Source: Pseudomonas frederiksbergensis
GTDB lineage: Bacteria > Pseudomonadota > Gammaproteobacteria > Pseudomonadales > Pseudomonadaceae
Direction of reading: 5' to 3'
Length of the DNA: 64,000 bases
Assembly (NCBI RefSeq): GCF_900105495.1
Contig: NZ_FNTF01000002.1
Coordinates: 3,075,501 to 3,139,500, forward strand
Positions 9,187 to 17,725 of this stretch are shown here, piece after piece (within the stretch, counting starts at the first letter, position 1; each line of letters starts with the position of its first letter). The translations under genes were made by a program, and so were the position numbers. Below the pieces are notes generated by a model. The model saw only the letters and a program-made list of their open reading frames with translations, ran no database searches and had not been told where the DNA came from.

Positions 9187-9777
9187 TTGAATAAAGCTCA
9201 ATCGCTGTCTACGCGCTACGACCCCCGCGAGCTCTCTGATGAGGAGTTGGTCGCGCGCTCGCATACCGAGCTGTTTCACGTAACGCGCGCCTATGAAGAA
9301 CTGATGCGGCGTTACCAGCGAACATTATTTAACGTCTGCGCACGGTATCTTGGGAACGATCGCGACGCAGACGATGTCTGTCAGGAAGTGATGTTGAAGG
9401 TGTTGTATGGCCTGAAGAACTTCGAGGGTAAATCGAAGTTCAAGACGTGGCTGTACAGCATCACGTATAACGAGTGCATCACGCAGTATCGGAAAGAACG
9501 GCGAAAGCGTCGCTTGATGGATGCTTTGAGTCTGGACCCCCTTGAGGAAGCGTCTGAAGAAAAGGCGCCGAAACCCGAGGATAAGGGTGGACTCGATCGC
9601 TGGTTAGTGTATGTGAACCCGATTGACCGTGAAATTCTGGTGCTACGATTTGTCGCAGAGCTGGAATTTCAAGAGATCGCGGATATCATGCACATGGGTT
9701 TGAGTGCAACAAAAATGCGTTACAAACGTGCTCTAGATAAATTGCGTGAGAAATTTGCAGGCATTGCTGAAACTTAG
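9187..9777 (+). CDS. sigX: ECF RNA polymerase sigma factor SigX
   Basis: The 196-residue sigma-70 family protein of the extracytoplasmic-function type carries region 2 at about 40-105 (NVCARYLGNDRDADDVCQEV and KFKTWLYSITYNEC) and region 4 at about 140-190 (DREILVLRFVAELEFQEIADIM then GLSATKMRYKRALDKLR). SigX directs oprF transcription and membrane-lipid and envelope genes. No anti-sigma gene lies next to it, in line with the unusual SigX system, in which the CmpX membrane protein is thought to transmit envelope signals. The start is a TTG at 9187 (MNKAQ). No ATG in frame is compatible with the family N terminus, and the upstream ribosome site is weak. Confidence 0.94.
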   Translation: MNKAQSLSTRYDPRELSDEELVARSHTELFHVTRAYEELMRRYQRTLFNVCARYLGNDRDADDVCQEVMLKVLYGLKNFEGKSKFKTWLYSITYNECITQYRKERRKRRLMDALSLDPLEEASEEKAPKPEDKGGLDRWLVYVNPIDREILVLRFVAELEFQEIADIMHMGLSATKMRYKRALDKLREKFAGIAET

Positions 9778-9884
9778 TTCGGCGCAAATATCTCTTACGT
9801 GTAGGCAAGTTCTGATAGACTTGCCGCCGAGTTGTCCCCCGGTTTGCGGGACTGCTTCACAATCACCAGATGGGGATTTAACGG
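9778..9884 (+). promoter_or_regulatory. oprF promoter/leader region with a 7-bp inverted repeat
   Basis: The 107-bp gap contains GGCAAGT (9804-9810) and ACTTGCC (9819-9825), a perfect inverted repeat with an 8-nt loop. SigX-dependent initiation here is known in related Pseudomonas. The exact -35/-10 boxes cannot be fixed by eye. Confidence 0.45.
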
Positions 9885-10919
9885 ATGAAACTGAAAAACA
9901 CCTTGGGCTTGGCCATTGGTTCTTTGATTGCCGCCACTTCGTTCGGCGCTCTGGCACAAGGCCAAGGCGCAGTTGAAATCGAAGGCTTCGCCAAGAAAGA
10001 ACAATTCGACAGCGCTCGTAACTTCAAGAACAACGGCAACCTCTTCGGTGGTTCGGTTGGTTACTTCCTGACCGACGACGTTGAACTGCGTCTGGCCTAC
10101 GACGAAGTGCACAACGTGCGTTCCGACGACGGTCGTAACATCAAGGGCGCTAACACCGCTCTGGACGCTCTGTACCACTTCAACAACCCGGGCGACATGC
10201 TGCGTCCGTACGTATCGGCTGGCTTCTCCGATCAAAGCATCGGTCAGAATGGCTCCGGCGGTCGTGACCGTTCCACCTTCGCCAACGTTGGCGGCGGTGC
10301 CAAGCTGTACTTCACCGAGAACTTCTACGCTCGTGCTGGCGTTGAAGCTCAATACAACATCGACCAGGGCGACACCGAGTGGGCTCCAAGCGTCGGTATC
10401 GGTGTGAACTTCGGTGGCGGCTCCAAGCCTGCTGCTGCTCCAGTTCCAGCACCAGCTGAAGTCTGCGCCGACAGCGACAACGATGGCGTTTGCGACAACG
10501 TTGACAAGTGCCCGGACACCCCAGCCAACGTAACTGTTGACGCTGATGGTTGCCCAGCAGTTGCTGAAGTTGTTCGTGTTGAGCTGGACGTGAAGTTCGA
10601 CTTCGACAAGTCGGTAGTCAAGCCTAACAGCTACGGCGACATCAAAAACCTCGCTGACTTCATGAAGCAGTACCCATCGACCAGCACTACTGTTGAAGGT
10701 CACACTGACTCCGTCGGTCCTGACGCTTACAACCAGAAACTGTCCGAGCGTCGTGCAAACGCCGTTAAGAACGTTCTGACCAACCAGTACGGTGTTGAAT
10801 CGTCCCGCGTTCAGTCTGTTGGCTACGGCGAATCCCGCCCAGTTGCTGACAACGCTACTAAAGCTGGCCAAGCTGTAAACCGTCGCGTAGAAGCGCAGGT
10901 TGAAGCTCAAGCTAAGTAA
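9885..10919 (+). CDS. oprF: Major outer-membrane porin OprF (OmpA family)
   Basis: It is the general porin and peptidoglycan anchor. Residues 1-24 are a signal peptide ending in GALAQ. Residues 25-170 form the eight-strand beta barrel. An Ala/Pro linker (AAAPVPAPAE) leads into a Cys-containing, calcium-like DSDNDGVCD repeat with four cysteines (about 190-220). The C-terminal OmpA peptidoglycan-binding domain (about 230-344) has VEGHTDSVGPDAYNQKLSERRA and RVQSVGYGESRP. Codon choice is strikingly restricted compared with neighbours (GTT/GCT-rich and few rare codons), as expected for one of the most abundant proteins. It lies directly after sigX, the sigma factor that transcribes it. Confidence 0.97.
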   Translation: MKLKNTLGLAIGSLIAATSFGALAQGQGAVEIEGFAKKEQFDSARNFKNNGNLFGGSVGYFLTDDVELRLAYDEVHNVRSDDGRNIKGANTALDALYHFNNPGDMLRPYVSAGFSDQSIGQNGSGGRDRSTFANVGGGAKLYFTENFYARAGVEAQYNIDQGDTEWAPSVGIGVNFGGGSKPAAAPVPAPAEVCADSDNDGVCDNVDKCPDTPANVTVDADGCPAVAEVVRVELDVKFDFDKSVVKPNSYGDIKNLADFMKQYPSTSTTVEGHTDSVGPDAYNQKLSERRANAVKNVLTNQYGVESSRVQSVGYGESRPVADNATKAGQAVNRRVEAQVEAQAK

Positions 10920-10935
10920 TTAGCTCGCAGCTCTG

Positions 10936-10966
10936 AAAAGCCCGGCTTAGGCCGGGCTTTTCTTTG
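10936..10966 (+). terminator. Rho-independent terminator after oprF
   Basis: AAAAGCCCGGC and GCCGGGCTTTT form an 11-bp stem around TTAG, followed by TCTTTG. Confidence 0.92.
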
Positions 10967-11005
10967 TCTGCGATTTGATGAGGGGAGGGATGAAGCGGGG
11001 GGAAG

Positions 11006-11770
11006 TCAGGTTGACTGATTGACTGCAATCGAAGAGAAATCAGATACCGACAGGGATACTTCTGCACTGGCCGCGACCGCTCCGATCACCAGGATGGCCG
11101 GGCTTTTCAACTCAAAAGCGTAGGCATCTTCTTCCATCGCAGTCAGGTCGCTCCGACATTCCCGTTGGTGTGGCAGGGAAGCGTTTTCAATCATCGCCAC
11201 CGGGGTATCCGCCGCCATTCCTCCGGCGAGCAACTGCTCACGGATCTCGCTCAGTTTTGCGACACCCATATACACCACCAACGTCGTGCCACCTTGGGCC
11301 AGGGCTTGCCAGTTCAGGCTGCTGCCATCCTGAGTGTGGGCGGTGACCAGCGTCACGCCACGCGCAACACCCCGCAGGGTCAACGGAATATCGCATTGCG
11401 TTGCGCCGGCAAGCCCTGCAGTAATGCCGTTGACCAGTTCCACTTCGACTCCACGTTCACGCAGCCACTGCGCCTCTTCGCCGCCCCGGCCGAAAATGCA
11501 CGGATCACCACCCTTGAGGCGCACCACGCATTTTCCGTGGCGGGCATAACGCAGCATCAGGCGATGAATGAATGCCTGAGGTGTGGAGCGACAGCCGCCG
11601 CGCTTGCCCACGGGAATGATCCGCGCCTGCGGGCAATGTTCCAGCACCGCATCGTTGACCAGGTCATCGATCAGCACCACATCCGCTTCGCTCAACGCCC
11701 GCACGGCCTTGAGGGTCAACAATTCCGGATCGCCAGGACCCGCGCCCACCAGCCAGACTTTTGCGCTCAT
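11006..11770 (-). CDS. cobA: Uroporphyrinogen-III C-methyltransferase
   Basis: The enzyme methylates uroporphyrinogen III twice with S-adenosylmethionine to give precorrin-2, the first step toward siroheme, the prosthetic group of the NirB nitrite reductase, and toward B12. The 254-residue protein shows the tetrapyrrole methylase motifs VWLVGAGPGDPELLT (5-19), KRGG, VVRLKGGDPCIFGRGGEE (about 83-100) and VVYMGVAKL. It lacks the CysG dehydrogenase/ferrochelatase domains. Its ATG lies 10 nt after the nasC stop behind a GAGGA ribosome site, so it is the last gene of the nirBD-nasC-cobA operon. Confidence 0.93.
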   Translation of the reverse strand: MSAKVWLVGAGPGDPELLTLKAVRALSEADVVLIDDLVNDAVLEHCPQARIIPVGKRGGCRSTPQAFIHRLMLRYARHGKCVVRLKGGDPCIFGRGGEEAQWLRERGVEVELVNGITAGLAGATQCDIPLTLRGVARGVTLVTAHTQDGSSLNWQALAQGGTTLVVYMGVAKLSEIREQLLAGGMAADTPVAMIENASLPHQRECRSDLTAMEEDAYAFELKSPAILVIGAVAASAEVSLSVSDFSSIAVNQST

Positions 11771-11780
11771 AGTGTTTTCC

Positions 11781-14495
11781 TCACGAGGTGACGGCGACCG
11801 GCTGCGCAGTGGCGGCCAGCAAACGCTTGATTTCCGGGACGCAGGAGCCGCATTGCGTGCCGCAGCCCAATTCTTGTTTCAGGCCTTGCAGGTCCAGGCC
11901 GCGGCTAATGCCGGCGCAGACTGCGCTTTGGCTGACGTTTTTGCAGTTGCACAGGGTTTTGTTCCCCGCGGCCGGTGCATTGGCGTTGCCTGGTGGCGCG
12001 CTCAGCGGTGCCAGCAGCCAGCGCCGCAGCTGTTCGTCAGCGCGACCTTCCAGCCACAGGCTTTGCAGCCAGTGTTGGGCAAGGGTTTCACCCGCCAGGC
12101 GAATCGCGGTGATCCGGCCGTTCTCGATCCGCACGCGTTTTCCGATGGAGCGCCGGGGGTCGTCATAGGCCAGAACCGGGCCATTGTTGAGTCCCAGGCA
12201 TTGATCGATGTCGCGCAGCAGTTGCGGATCGGGCGCGACGGCGCTGGCAGCGCGTATCAGCAGCGCGGGGCGTTCACGGCCAGCGAGGCTGAGGCTGACG
12301 TAGGAAAACGCCTCACAAAGCGGTCGTAGCGTCTCAAAACTCTGTTGAACATCGCCTTCGATGAGGGCGAATAGCTGCCATGGCAGATTTACAGCTTCGA
12401 GACGCACGCCACTGTGTTTGAGTTCGGGCTGTTTCGATAGCGGGTCGAAGGCGGGAAGAGTGAGGGTATTTACGCCGCCCTTGAGGAAGCGATCACCCCA
12501 ATGCATAGGCAGAAAGGCCTGGCCGGGGCGCACGCTGTCGTCGCCTCCAACGGCGACAATCACCGCACCACGGCGACTTTTCAGGCTGACCAGGTCGCCC
12601 GATTGCAACCGATGCCGACGCAGTTCATCCGGGTGCAAACTCAACACGGCTTCGCTGACGTGGCCGAATAGCTGGGCGGCGGTGCCGGTGCGGCTCATGC
12701 CGTGCCATTGATCGCGCAGGCGGCCGGTGATCAGGGTTAGCGGGAAGCGCGCGTCGCGTTGTTCCTTGGCGGCGCGGTACGGGTCGGCCACGAATTGCGC
12801 GCGCCCACTGGCCGTCGGGAAAATCCCGTCCAGATACAACCGGGCCGTGCCTTCGCTGGCACCCATGGGGAAAGGCCATTGCTGCGGGCCTAGGCGGTCG
12901 ATCAACGCATGGCTGATGCCGGACAAGTCCAGATCACGCCCGCGGGTCAATTGCTTGTACTCGTCGAAGATCTGCGCCGGGTTTTCAAAGGCAAACAGAC
13001 TGGTTTGTCCGGGACGCAGATATTTCTCCAGGCGCTGTGCGAAATCCACGGTGATCGCCCAGTCAGAGCGGGCTTCGCCAGGTGCGACGATGGCTCGACG
13101 AACGTGGGAAATGCGCCGTTCGGAGTTGGTTACCGTGCCGTCCTTTTCACCCCAACTGGCAGCAGGCAGCAGCAAGTCAGCGAAGGCTGCGGTTTCGGTG
13201 GTGCGGAAGGCCTCCTGCAACACCACGAACGGACAGGCTTGCAGCGCCTCGCGCACAGCGGTTTGATCCGGCATTGATTGTGCTGGATTGGTGCAAGCGA
13301 TCCACAGAGCCTTGATTTTTCCGCTGCGCACCTGCTCAAACAATTCAATGGCAGTAAGCCCGGTGCTTGCAGGCAATTGATCCACACCCCAATACCCTGC
13401 CACTTCCGCGCGATGTTCAGCATTGGCGGCTTCGCGATGGCCGGGCAGCAGGTTCGACAGGCTACCGGTTTCGCGGCCGCCCATGGCGTTTGGCTGACCG
13501 GTCAGGGAGAAAGGTCCTGCGCCGGGGCGGCCGATTTGCCCGGTGGCCAGGTGCAGGTTTATCAGTGCGCTGTTTTTTGCGCTGCCAGCGGTGGACTGGT
13601 TCAAGCCCATGCACCACAGCGACAGGAAGCTCGGTGAAGTGCCAACCCATTCTGCGCATTGATGCAGTTGATCAATGCTGATTCCACAGAGCTGCGAAAC
13701 CATCTGCGGCGTGTAATCGCGCACCAGGTTCTTCAGTTCGGCCAGGCCTTCGGTGTGGGCCTTGATGAAGTCGCGGTCGACCCAGTCTTCCCACAGCAGC
13801 AGGTGCAAAATCCCATGGAACAAGGCGACATCGGTGCCTGGCAGAATCGCCAGGTGCAGGTCAGCCAGATCGCAGGTGTCGGTACGACGCGGGTCGATAA
13901 CGATGACTTTCATCTGCGGCCGGCGGGATTTCGCTTCTTCCAGTCGACGGAAAAGTACCGGGTGGGCGTAGGCCATGTTGCTGCCGACGATCATCACGCA
14001 GTCGCTCAGTTCCAGGTCTTCGTAGCTGCACGGCGGTGCGTCGGCGCCCAGGCTGCGCTTGTAACCAACTACTGCCGAAGACATGCACAGGCGCGAATTG
14101 CTGTCGATGTTGTTGGTGCCCACCAGCGCGCGCGCCAGTTTGTTGAAGGCGTAGTAATCCTCGGTCAGCAATTGCCCGGAAATGTAGAACGCCACGCTGT
14201 CCGGGCCGTGTTCGGCAATGGTCTCGGCAAAAACGCTGGCGGCGTGATCGAGGGCGGTGTCCCAGTCGGTGCGGCTGCGGGCCAGGCCTTTGCCCAGGCG
14301 CAGCTCGGGGTACAACGCCCGGGCTGCGAGGTCGCCGGTCAGGTGCAAGGTAGAGCCTTTGCTGCACAATTTGCCGAAGTTGGCCGGGTGGGCCGGATCG
14401 CCGCTGACGCCGAGAATGCGCTCGCCGTCATGCTCGATCAGCACGCCGCAGCCGACCCCGCAGTAGCAGCAGGTGGAGGCGGTGATCTGGTTCAT
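11781..14495 (-). CDS. nasC: Assimilatory nitrate reductase, molybdopterin catalytic subunit
   Basis: The 904-residue cytoplasmic enzyme reduces nitrate to nitrite with a Mo-bisMGD centre. The N terminus (TCCYCGVGCGVL, then CSKG) binds a [4Fe-4S] cluster. The molybdopterin oxidoreductase core fills about 60-560, with NSRLCMSSAVVGYK and WCMGLNQS, and the dinucleotide-binding domain spans about 590-720. The C-terminal 60 residues carry a BFD-like [2Fe-2S] domain (LCNCKNVS then GCGTQCGSCVPE), the arrangement found in NasC/NasA enzymes that take electrons from an NADH-linked partner. ATG at 14495 is used; its A/T overlaps the nirD stop (TGATG), and in-frame codons further upstream lie inside nirD. 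The gene symbol varies between species (nasA or nasC). Confidence 0.93.
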   Translation of the reverse strand: MNQITASTCCYCGVGCGVLIEHDGERILGVSGDPAHPANFGKLCSKGSTLHLTGDLAARALYPELRLGKGLARSRTDWDTALDHAASVFAETIAEHGPDSVAFYISGQLLTEDYYAFNKLARALVGTNNIDSNSRLCMSSAVVGYKRSLGADAPPCSYEDLELSDCVMIVGSNMAYAHPVLFRRLEEAKSRRPQMKVIVIDPRRTDTCDLADLHLAILPGTDVALFHGILHLLLWEDWVDRDFIKAHTEGLAELKNLVRDYTPQMVSQLCGISIDQLHQCAEWVGTSPSFLSLWCMGLNQSTAGSAKNSALINLHLATGQIGRPGAGPFSLTGQPNAMGGRETGSLSNLLPGHREAANAEHRAEVAGYWGVDQLPASTGLTAIELFEQVRSGKIKALWIACTNPAQSMPDQTAVREALQACPFVVLQEAFRTTETAAFADLLLPAASWGEKDGTVTNSERRISHVRRAIVAPGEARSDWAITVDFAQRLEKYLRPGQTSLFAFENPAQIFDEYKQLTRGRDLDLSGISHALIDRLGPQQWPFPMGASEGTARLYLDGIFPTASGRAQFVADPYRAAKEQRDARFPLTLITGRLRDQWHGMSRTGTAAQLFGHVSEAVLSLHPDELRRHRLQSGDLVSLKSRRGAVIVAVGGDDSVRPGQAFLPMHWGDRFLKGGVNTLTLPAFDPLSKQPELKHSGVRLEAVNLPWQLFALIEGDVQQSFETLRPLCEAFSYVSLSLAGRERPALLIRAASAVAPDPQLLRDIDQCLGLNNGPVLAYDDPRRSIGKRVRIENGRITAIRLAGETLAQHWLQSLWLEGRADEQLRRWLLAPLSAPPGNANAPAAGNKTLCNCKNVSQSAVCAGISRGLDLQGLKQELGCGTQCGSCVPEIKRLLAATAQPVAVTS

Positions 14496-14812
14496 CAGTT
14501 TGCTTCCCGCAGAGCCAGCAACACCCGGCCGTTCTCGACCCGTGCTGAGTGGTGGTGAGCGCAACCGATGTCCGGGGCCTGGGCTTCCCCAGTCTCAAGG
14601 TCGATCTGCCAGTTGTGCAGCGGGCAGGCGACTCGTTTGCCGTAGATCAGACCTTGGGACAGTGGCCCGCCCTTGTGTGGGCAGCGGTCATCGAGTGCGA
14701 AAACCTCATCGTCGCTGGTACGAAAAATCGCGATGTCGCCTTTCGGGCCAGCGATGATCCGCGAGCCCAGGGCATTGATTTCTTCCAGTGCGCAGATATC
14801 CAGCCAGTTCAT
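14495..14812 (-). CDS. nirD: Nitrite reductase (NADH) small subunit
   Basis: The 105-residue Rieske-like protein has CPHKGGPLSQGL and CPLHNWQIDLETG, giving two Cys-His pairs of a Rieske [2Fe-2S] site. The nirB family partner stabilises the large subunit and is needed for full NADH-nitrite reductase activity. ATG at 14812 overlaps the nirB stop (ATGA). The more upstream in-frame start would lie inside nirB and is not used. Its own stop overlaps the nasC start by one base, so nirB, nirD and nasC are translationally coupled. Confidence 0.93.
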   Translation of the reverse strand: MNWLDICALEEINALGSRIIAGPKGDIAIFRTSDDEVFALDDRCPHKGGPLSQGLIYGKRVACPLHNWQIDLETGEAQAPDIGCAHHHSARVENGRVLLALREAN

Positions 14813-17262
14813 GCCGGCACCTCCAGATTCTTCACTGTGATGACGTCGAATTCTTTCTTCAGCAGCGGTTGTTCCAGGCGTTCCTTCCACGGGTCCTGTT
14901 CGAACGACAAGGAGAATTGCAAGCGCTCGTTGAGCGCCTTGCGCCGCTCCGGGTCTTCCAGCACGGCTTTCTTGATGTGTTCCATGCCGACCCGTTGCAG
15001 GTAGTGCACGGTGCGTTCGAGGTAGAAAGCCTCTTCGCGATAAAGCTGCAGGAACGCGCCGTTGTATTCACGCACTTCTTCGGCGGTTTTCAGTTTGACG
15101 AAGAATTCCGCGACCTCGGTTTTGATCCCACCGTTGCCGCCGATGTACATTTCCCAGCCCGAATCCACGCCGATAATTCCGACGTCCTTGATGCCCGCTT
15201 CCGAACAGTTGCGTGGGCAACCGGAGACGGCGAGTTTCACTTTATGCGGCGACCACATGTTGAACAGGTCGTGCTCAAGCTCGATGCCCAGTTGCGTGGA
15301 GTTCTGCGTACCAAAACGGCAGAACTCGCTGCCGACGCAAGTCTTCACGGTGCGGATGGATTTGCCGTAGGCGTGGCCGGACGGCATGTCGAGATCTTTC
15401 CAGACGCCGGGCAGGTCCTGCTTCTTGATCCCCAGCAAATCGATACGCTGGCCGCCGGTCACCTTGACCATCGGCACGTTGTATTTGTCGGCCACGTCGG
15501 CAATGCGCCGCAGTTCCGAAGGATTGGTCACACCGCCCCACATCCGCGGGACTACAGAGTAAGTGCCGTCTTTCTGAATGTTGGCGTGGGCCCGTTCGTT
15601 GATCAGGCGCGATTGCGGGTCGTCCTTGGCTTCGCCCGGCCAGGTGGAAATCAGGTAGTAGTTGAGCGCCGGGCGGCATGTGGCGCAGCCGTTCGGCGTG
15701 CGCCAGTTCAGGTAGCTCATGGTGCCAGCGATGGTCAGCAGGTGCTGGTCGCGGATGGCCTGGCGGATTTGCCCGTGGTTCAGGTCGCTGCAACCGCAAA
15801 TGGCTTTTTCGCTTTTCGGTTTGACGTCTGCTGCGCCGCCCACGGTGTTGATCAGGATCTGTTCCACCAACCCTGCGCAGGAGCCGCAGGAGCTGGCAGC
15901 CTTGGTGTGTTTCTTGACGTCGTCGACGCTGAACAGCCCGTGTTCCTGAATCGCCTTGACGATGGTGCCTTTGCACACGCCGTTGCAGCCGCAGACTTCG
16001 GCGGTGTCGGCCATGCTCATGGCTTTGTCCTGACCCTGATGTCCTACGTCGCCCAAGGCGTTTTCGCCGAACATGAGGTGATCGCGGATCTCGTCGATGG
16101 CGTGGTTCTCACGGATCTGCCGGAAATACCAGCCACCGTCTGCCGTATCGCCGTACAGACAGGCCCCGACCAGCACGTCATCCTTGATCACCAGTTTTTT
16201 GTAGACCCCGCCGATAGGGTCGGAAAGGGTGATGGTTTCAGTGCCTTCGCCGCCCATGAAGTCGCCAGCGGAGAACAGGTCGATGCCGGTGACTTTCAAT
16301 TTGGTCGACGTCACCGAACCCTTGTAGGTGGCGAAGCCCAGTTGGGCGAGGTGGTTGGCGCAGACCTTGGCCTGTTCGAACAGCGGCGCCACCAGGCCGT
16401 AGGCTATGCCGCGGTGGCTGGCGCATTCGCCGATGGCGTAGACCCGAGGGTCGTAGGTTTGCATCGTGTCATTGACCAGAATCCCGCGGTTGCAAGGGAT
16501 GCCGGATTTTTCCGCGAGTTCGGTGTTGGGGCGAATACCGGCGGCCATCACCACCAGGTCGGCGGGGATGATGTCGCCATTCTTGAACTCGACCGAGCCG
16601 ACCCGGCCATTGCCGGCATCGTGCAGGGCCTGGGTCTGCTCGCACAGGCGAAAGTGCAGGCCACGGGCTTCCAGGGCGGTTTGCAGGAGTTGGCCGCTGG
16701 TTTTGTCCAGTTGCCGTTCCAGCAGCCATTCACCGATGTGCACCACGGTGACGTGCATGCCGCGCAGCATCAGGCCGTTGGCCGCTTCCAGGCCGAGCAG
16801 GCCGCCACCGATTACAACGGCGTGCTTGTGGGTTTTCGCCGTGTCGATCATGGCCTGGGTGTCGGCGATGTCGCGGTAGCCGATTACGCCGTCCAGAGTG
16901 TTGCCGGGAATCGGCAGGATGAACGGGGTCGAACCGGTGGCGATCAGCAGGCGATCGTATTCGGCCTCGCTGCCGTCTTCAGCGATCACGCGGCGTTTGA
17001 CCCGGTCGATCTCCACCACTTTGCGGTTGAGCAGCAGCTTGATGTTGTTGTCCAGGTACCAGTCCAGATCGTTGAGCACGATCTCTTCGAAGGTCTGTTC
17101 GCCGGCCAGCACGGGCGAGAGCAGGATGCGGTTGTAGTTGGTATGAGGTTCGGCGCCGAAGACCGTGATGTCGTACAGCTCATTGCTCAACTTGAGCAGT
17201 TCTTCCAGGGTGCGAACCCCGGCCATGCCGTTGCCGATCATCACCAGTTTTAGTTTTTTCAT
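14809..17262 (-). CDS. nirB: Assimilatory nitrite reductase (NADH) large subunit
   Basis: This 817-residue enzyme reduces nitrite to ammonia with NADH. Domains in order are an FAD/NAD(P) pyridine-nucleotide reductase (about 1-320, IGNGMAGVRTLEELL and VVIGGGLLGLEAANGL), a rubredoxin-reductase-like C-terminal section, one or two BFD-type [2Fe-2S] modules (CGCNGVCKGTI, SCGSCAGLVEQIL, CGCSDLNHGQIR) and the siroheme/[4Fe-4S] module (about 550-810). The module's cluster cysteines are in TCVGSEFCRFG and SGCPRNCSEAGIKD. The ATG at 17262 follows GGAGATCCTG. It is the first gene of nirB-nirD-nasC-cobA, 69 nt after a NasT-type leader terminator. The antisense open frame across it is a shadow. Confidence 0.95.
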   Translation of the reverse strand: MKKLKLVMIGNGMAGVRTLEELLKLSNELYDITVFGAEPHTNYNRILLSPVLAGEQTFEEIVLNDLDWYLDNNIKLLLNRKVVEIDRVKRRVIAEDGSEAEYDRLLIATGSTPFILPIPGNTLDGVIGYRDIADTQAMIDTAKTHKHAVVIGGGLLGLEAANGLMLRGMHVTVVHIGEWLLERQLDKTSGQLLQTALEARGLHFRLCEQTQALHDAGNGRVGSVEFKNGDIIPADLVVMAAGIRPNTELAEKSGIPCNRGILVNDTMQTYDPRVYAIGECASHRGIAYGLVAPLFEQAKVCANHLAQLGFATYKGSVTSTKLKVTGIDLFSAGDFMGGEGTETITLSDPIGGVYKKLVIKDDVLVGACLYGDTADGGWYFRQIRENHAIDEIRDHLMFGENALGDVGHQGQDKAMSMADTAEVCGCNGVCKGTIVKAIQEHGLFSVDDVKKHTKAASSCGSCAGLVEQILINTVGGAADVKPKSEKAICGCSDLNHGQIRQAIRDQHLLTIAGTMSYLNWRTPNGCATCRPALNYYLISTWPGEAKDDPQSRLINERAHANIQKDGTYSVVPRMWGGVTNPSELRRIADVADKYNVPMVKVTGGQRIDLLGIKKQDLPGVWKDLDMPSGHAYGKSIRTVKTCVGSEFCRFGTQNSTQLGIELEHDLFNMWSPHKVKLAVSGCPRNCSEAGIKDVGIIGVDSGWEMYIGGNGGIKTEVAEFFVKLKTAEEVREYNGAFLQLYREEAFYLERTVHYLQRVGMEHIKKAVLEDPERRKALNERLQFSLSFEQDPWKERLEQPLLKKEFDVITVKNLEVPA

Positions 17263-17331
17263 CAGGATCTCCGGGAGCTCAGACTCGCCTCAACAGGGCT
17301 TTCAGGTCTTGCTCGACAAATGTGCGCAAAC

Positions 17332-17369
17332 AAAAAAAGGCGTCCCGCTAGTTGCCTAGCGAGGACGCC
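17332..17369 (-). terminator. Leader terminator (attenuator) upstream of nirB
   Basis: On the minus strand, GGCGTCC-T-CGCTAG pairs with CTAGCG-GGACGCC around a GCAA loop, giving a 13-bp stem, and is followed by seven T residues. It stands 69 nt before nirB, so transcription stops unless an antiterminator acts. Confidence 0.92.
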
Positions 17370-17437
17370 TTTGTCCTGGTCCCGTTCTCTCGGGCAGCGC
17401 ACCCTTCATCGTTGAAGGCTGGGCTTTATGTATGGTG
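17362..17437 (-). ncRNA. NasT/ANTAR-responsive leader RNA of nirBD-nasC-cobA
   Basis: Three successive stem-loops carry hexanucleotide loops with A at position 1 and G at position 4. They are CCTTC[AACGAT]GAAGG at 17403-17418, CCCG[AGAGAA]CGGG at 17381-17394 and AGGAC[AAAGGC]GTCCT at 17362-17377. The last shares its loop GGC and 3' arm with the 5' arm of the terminator, so the two structures exclude each other. This is the published two-hairpin ANTAR target, plus one extra hairpin. The 5' end is estimated from the sigma-54 promoter. Confidence 0.85.
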
Positions 17438-17447
17438 AGAGAGGTAA

Positions 17448-17463
17448 TGCAGTGGTTGTGCCA
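17448..17463 (-). promoter_or_regulatory. Sigma-54 promoter of the nirB operon
   Basis: The minus strand reads TGGCACAACCACTGCA, which fits TGGCAC-N5-TTGCA with the invariant GG-N10-GC spacing. Initiation would fall near 17437, about 19 nt before the first leader hairpin. Confidence 0.85.
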
Positions 17464-17528
17464 AGTTCTTCAGGTGCCCGGATTTACTGGAGGGAATCGC
17501 GCTCTAGGCATTTGGATTGGGATGTTTG

Positions 17529-17545
17529 TGCACCGAAACAATGCA
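17529..17545. promoter_or_regulatory. Candidate NtrC enhancer site upstream of nirB
   Basis: TGCACC-N5-AATGCA closely resembles the NtrC consensus TGCACC-N5-GGTGCA and lies about 100 bp upstream of the predicted sigma-54 start, a usual enhancer distance. Confidence 0.55.
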
Positions 17546-17570
17546 TGTTGCCCGTAATTGGCGCGGTCTC

Positions 17571-17703
17571 TGTAGCAGCTGGCGAAGCCTGCGTTCGGCT
17601 GCGAAGCAGTCGTCAATCCAGCCAGCTCGATTTACCTGAAACAGCGCGGTGCCTGATTTCACGACTGCTTCGCAGCCGAACGCAGGCTTCGCCAGCTGCT
17701 ACA
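17571..17703. repeat. REP-like palindrome, family C
   Basis: Long inverted arms begin TGTAGCAGCTGGCGAAG and end CTTCGCCAGCTGCTACA. Both arms hold the core GCTGCGAAGCAGTCGT or its complement. The element fills the gap between nirB's control region and the kinase/phosphatase stop. Confidence 0.88.
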
Positions 17704-17725
17704 AGGGAATTACAAGGGGGCGGTG

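Noticed and set aside
11583..12329. Plus-strand frames across cobA and nasC
   Set aside because: No domains and no ribosome sites; they are shadows of the minus-strand operon.
14788..17253. An 821-codon open frame antisense to nirB
   Set aside because: Same cause; no start signal or recognisable domain, and nirB has clear cluster motifs.
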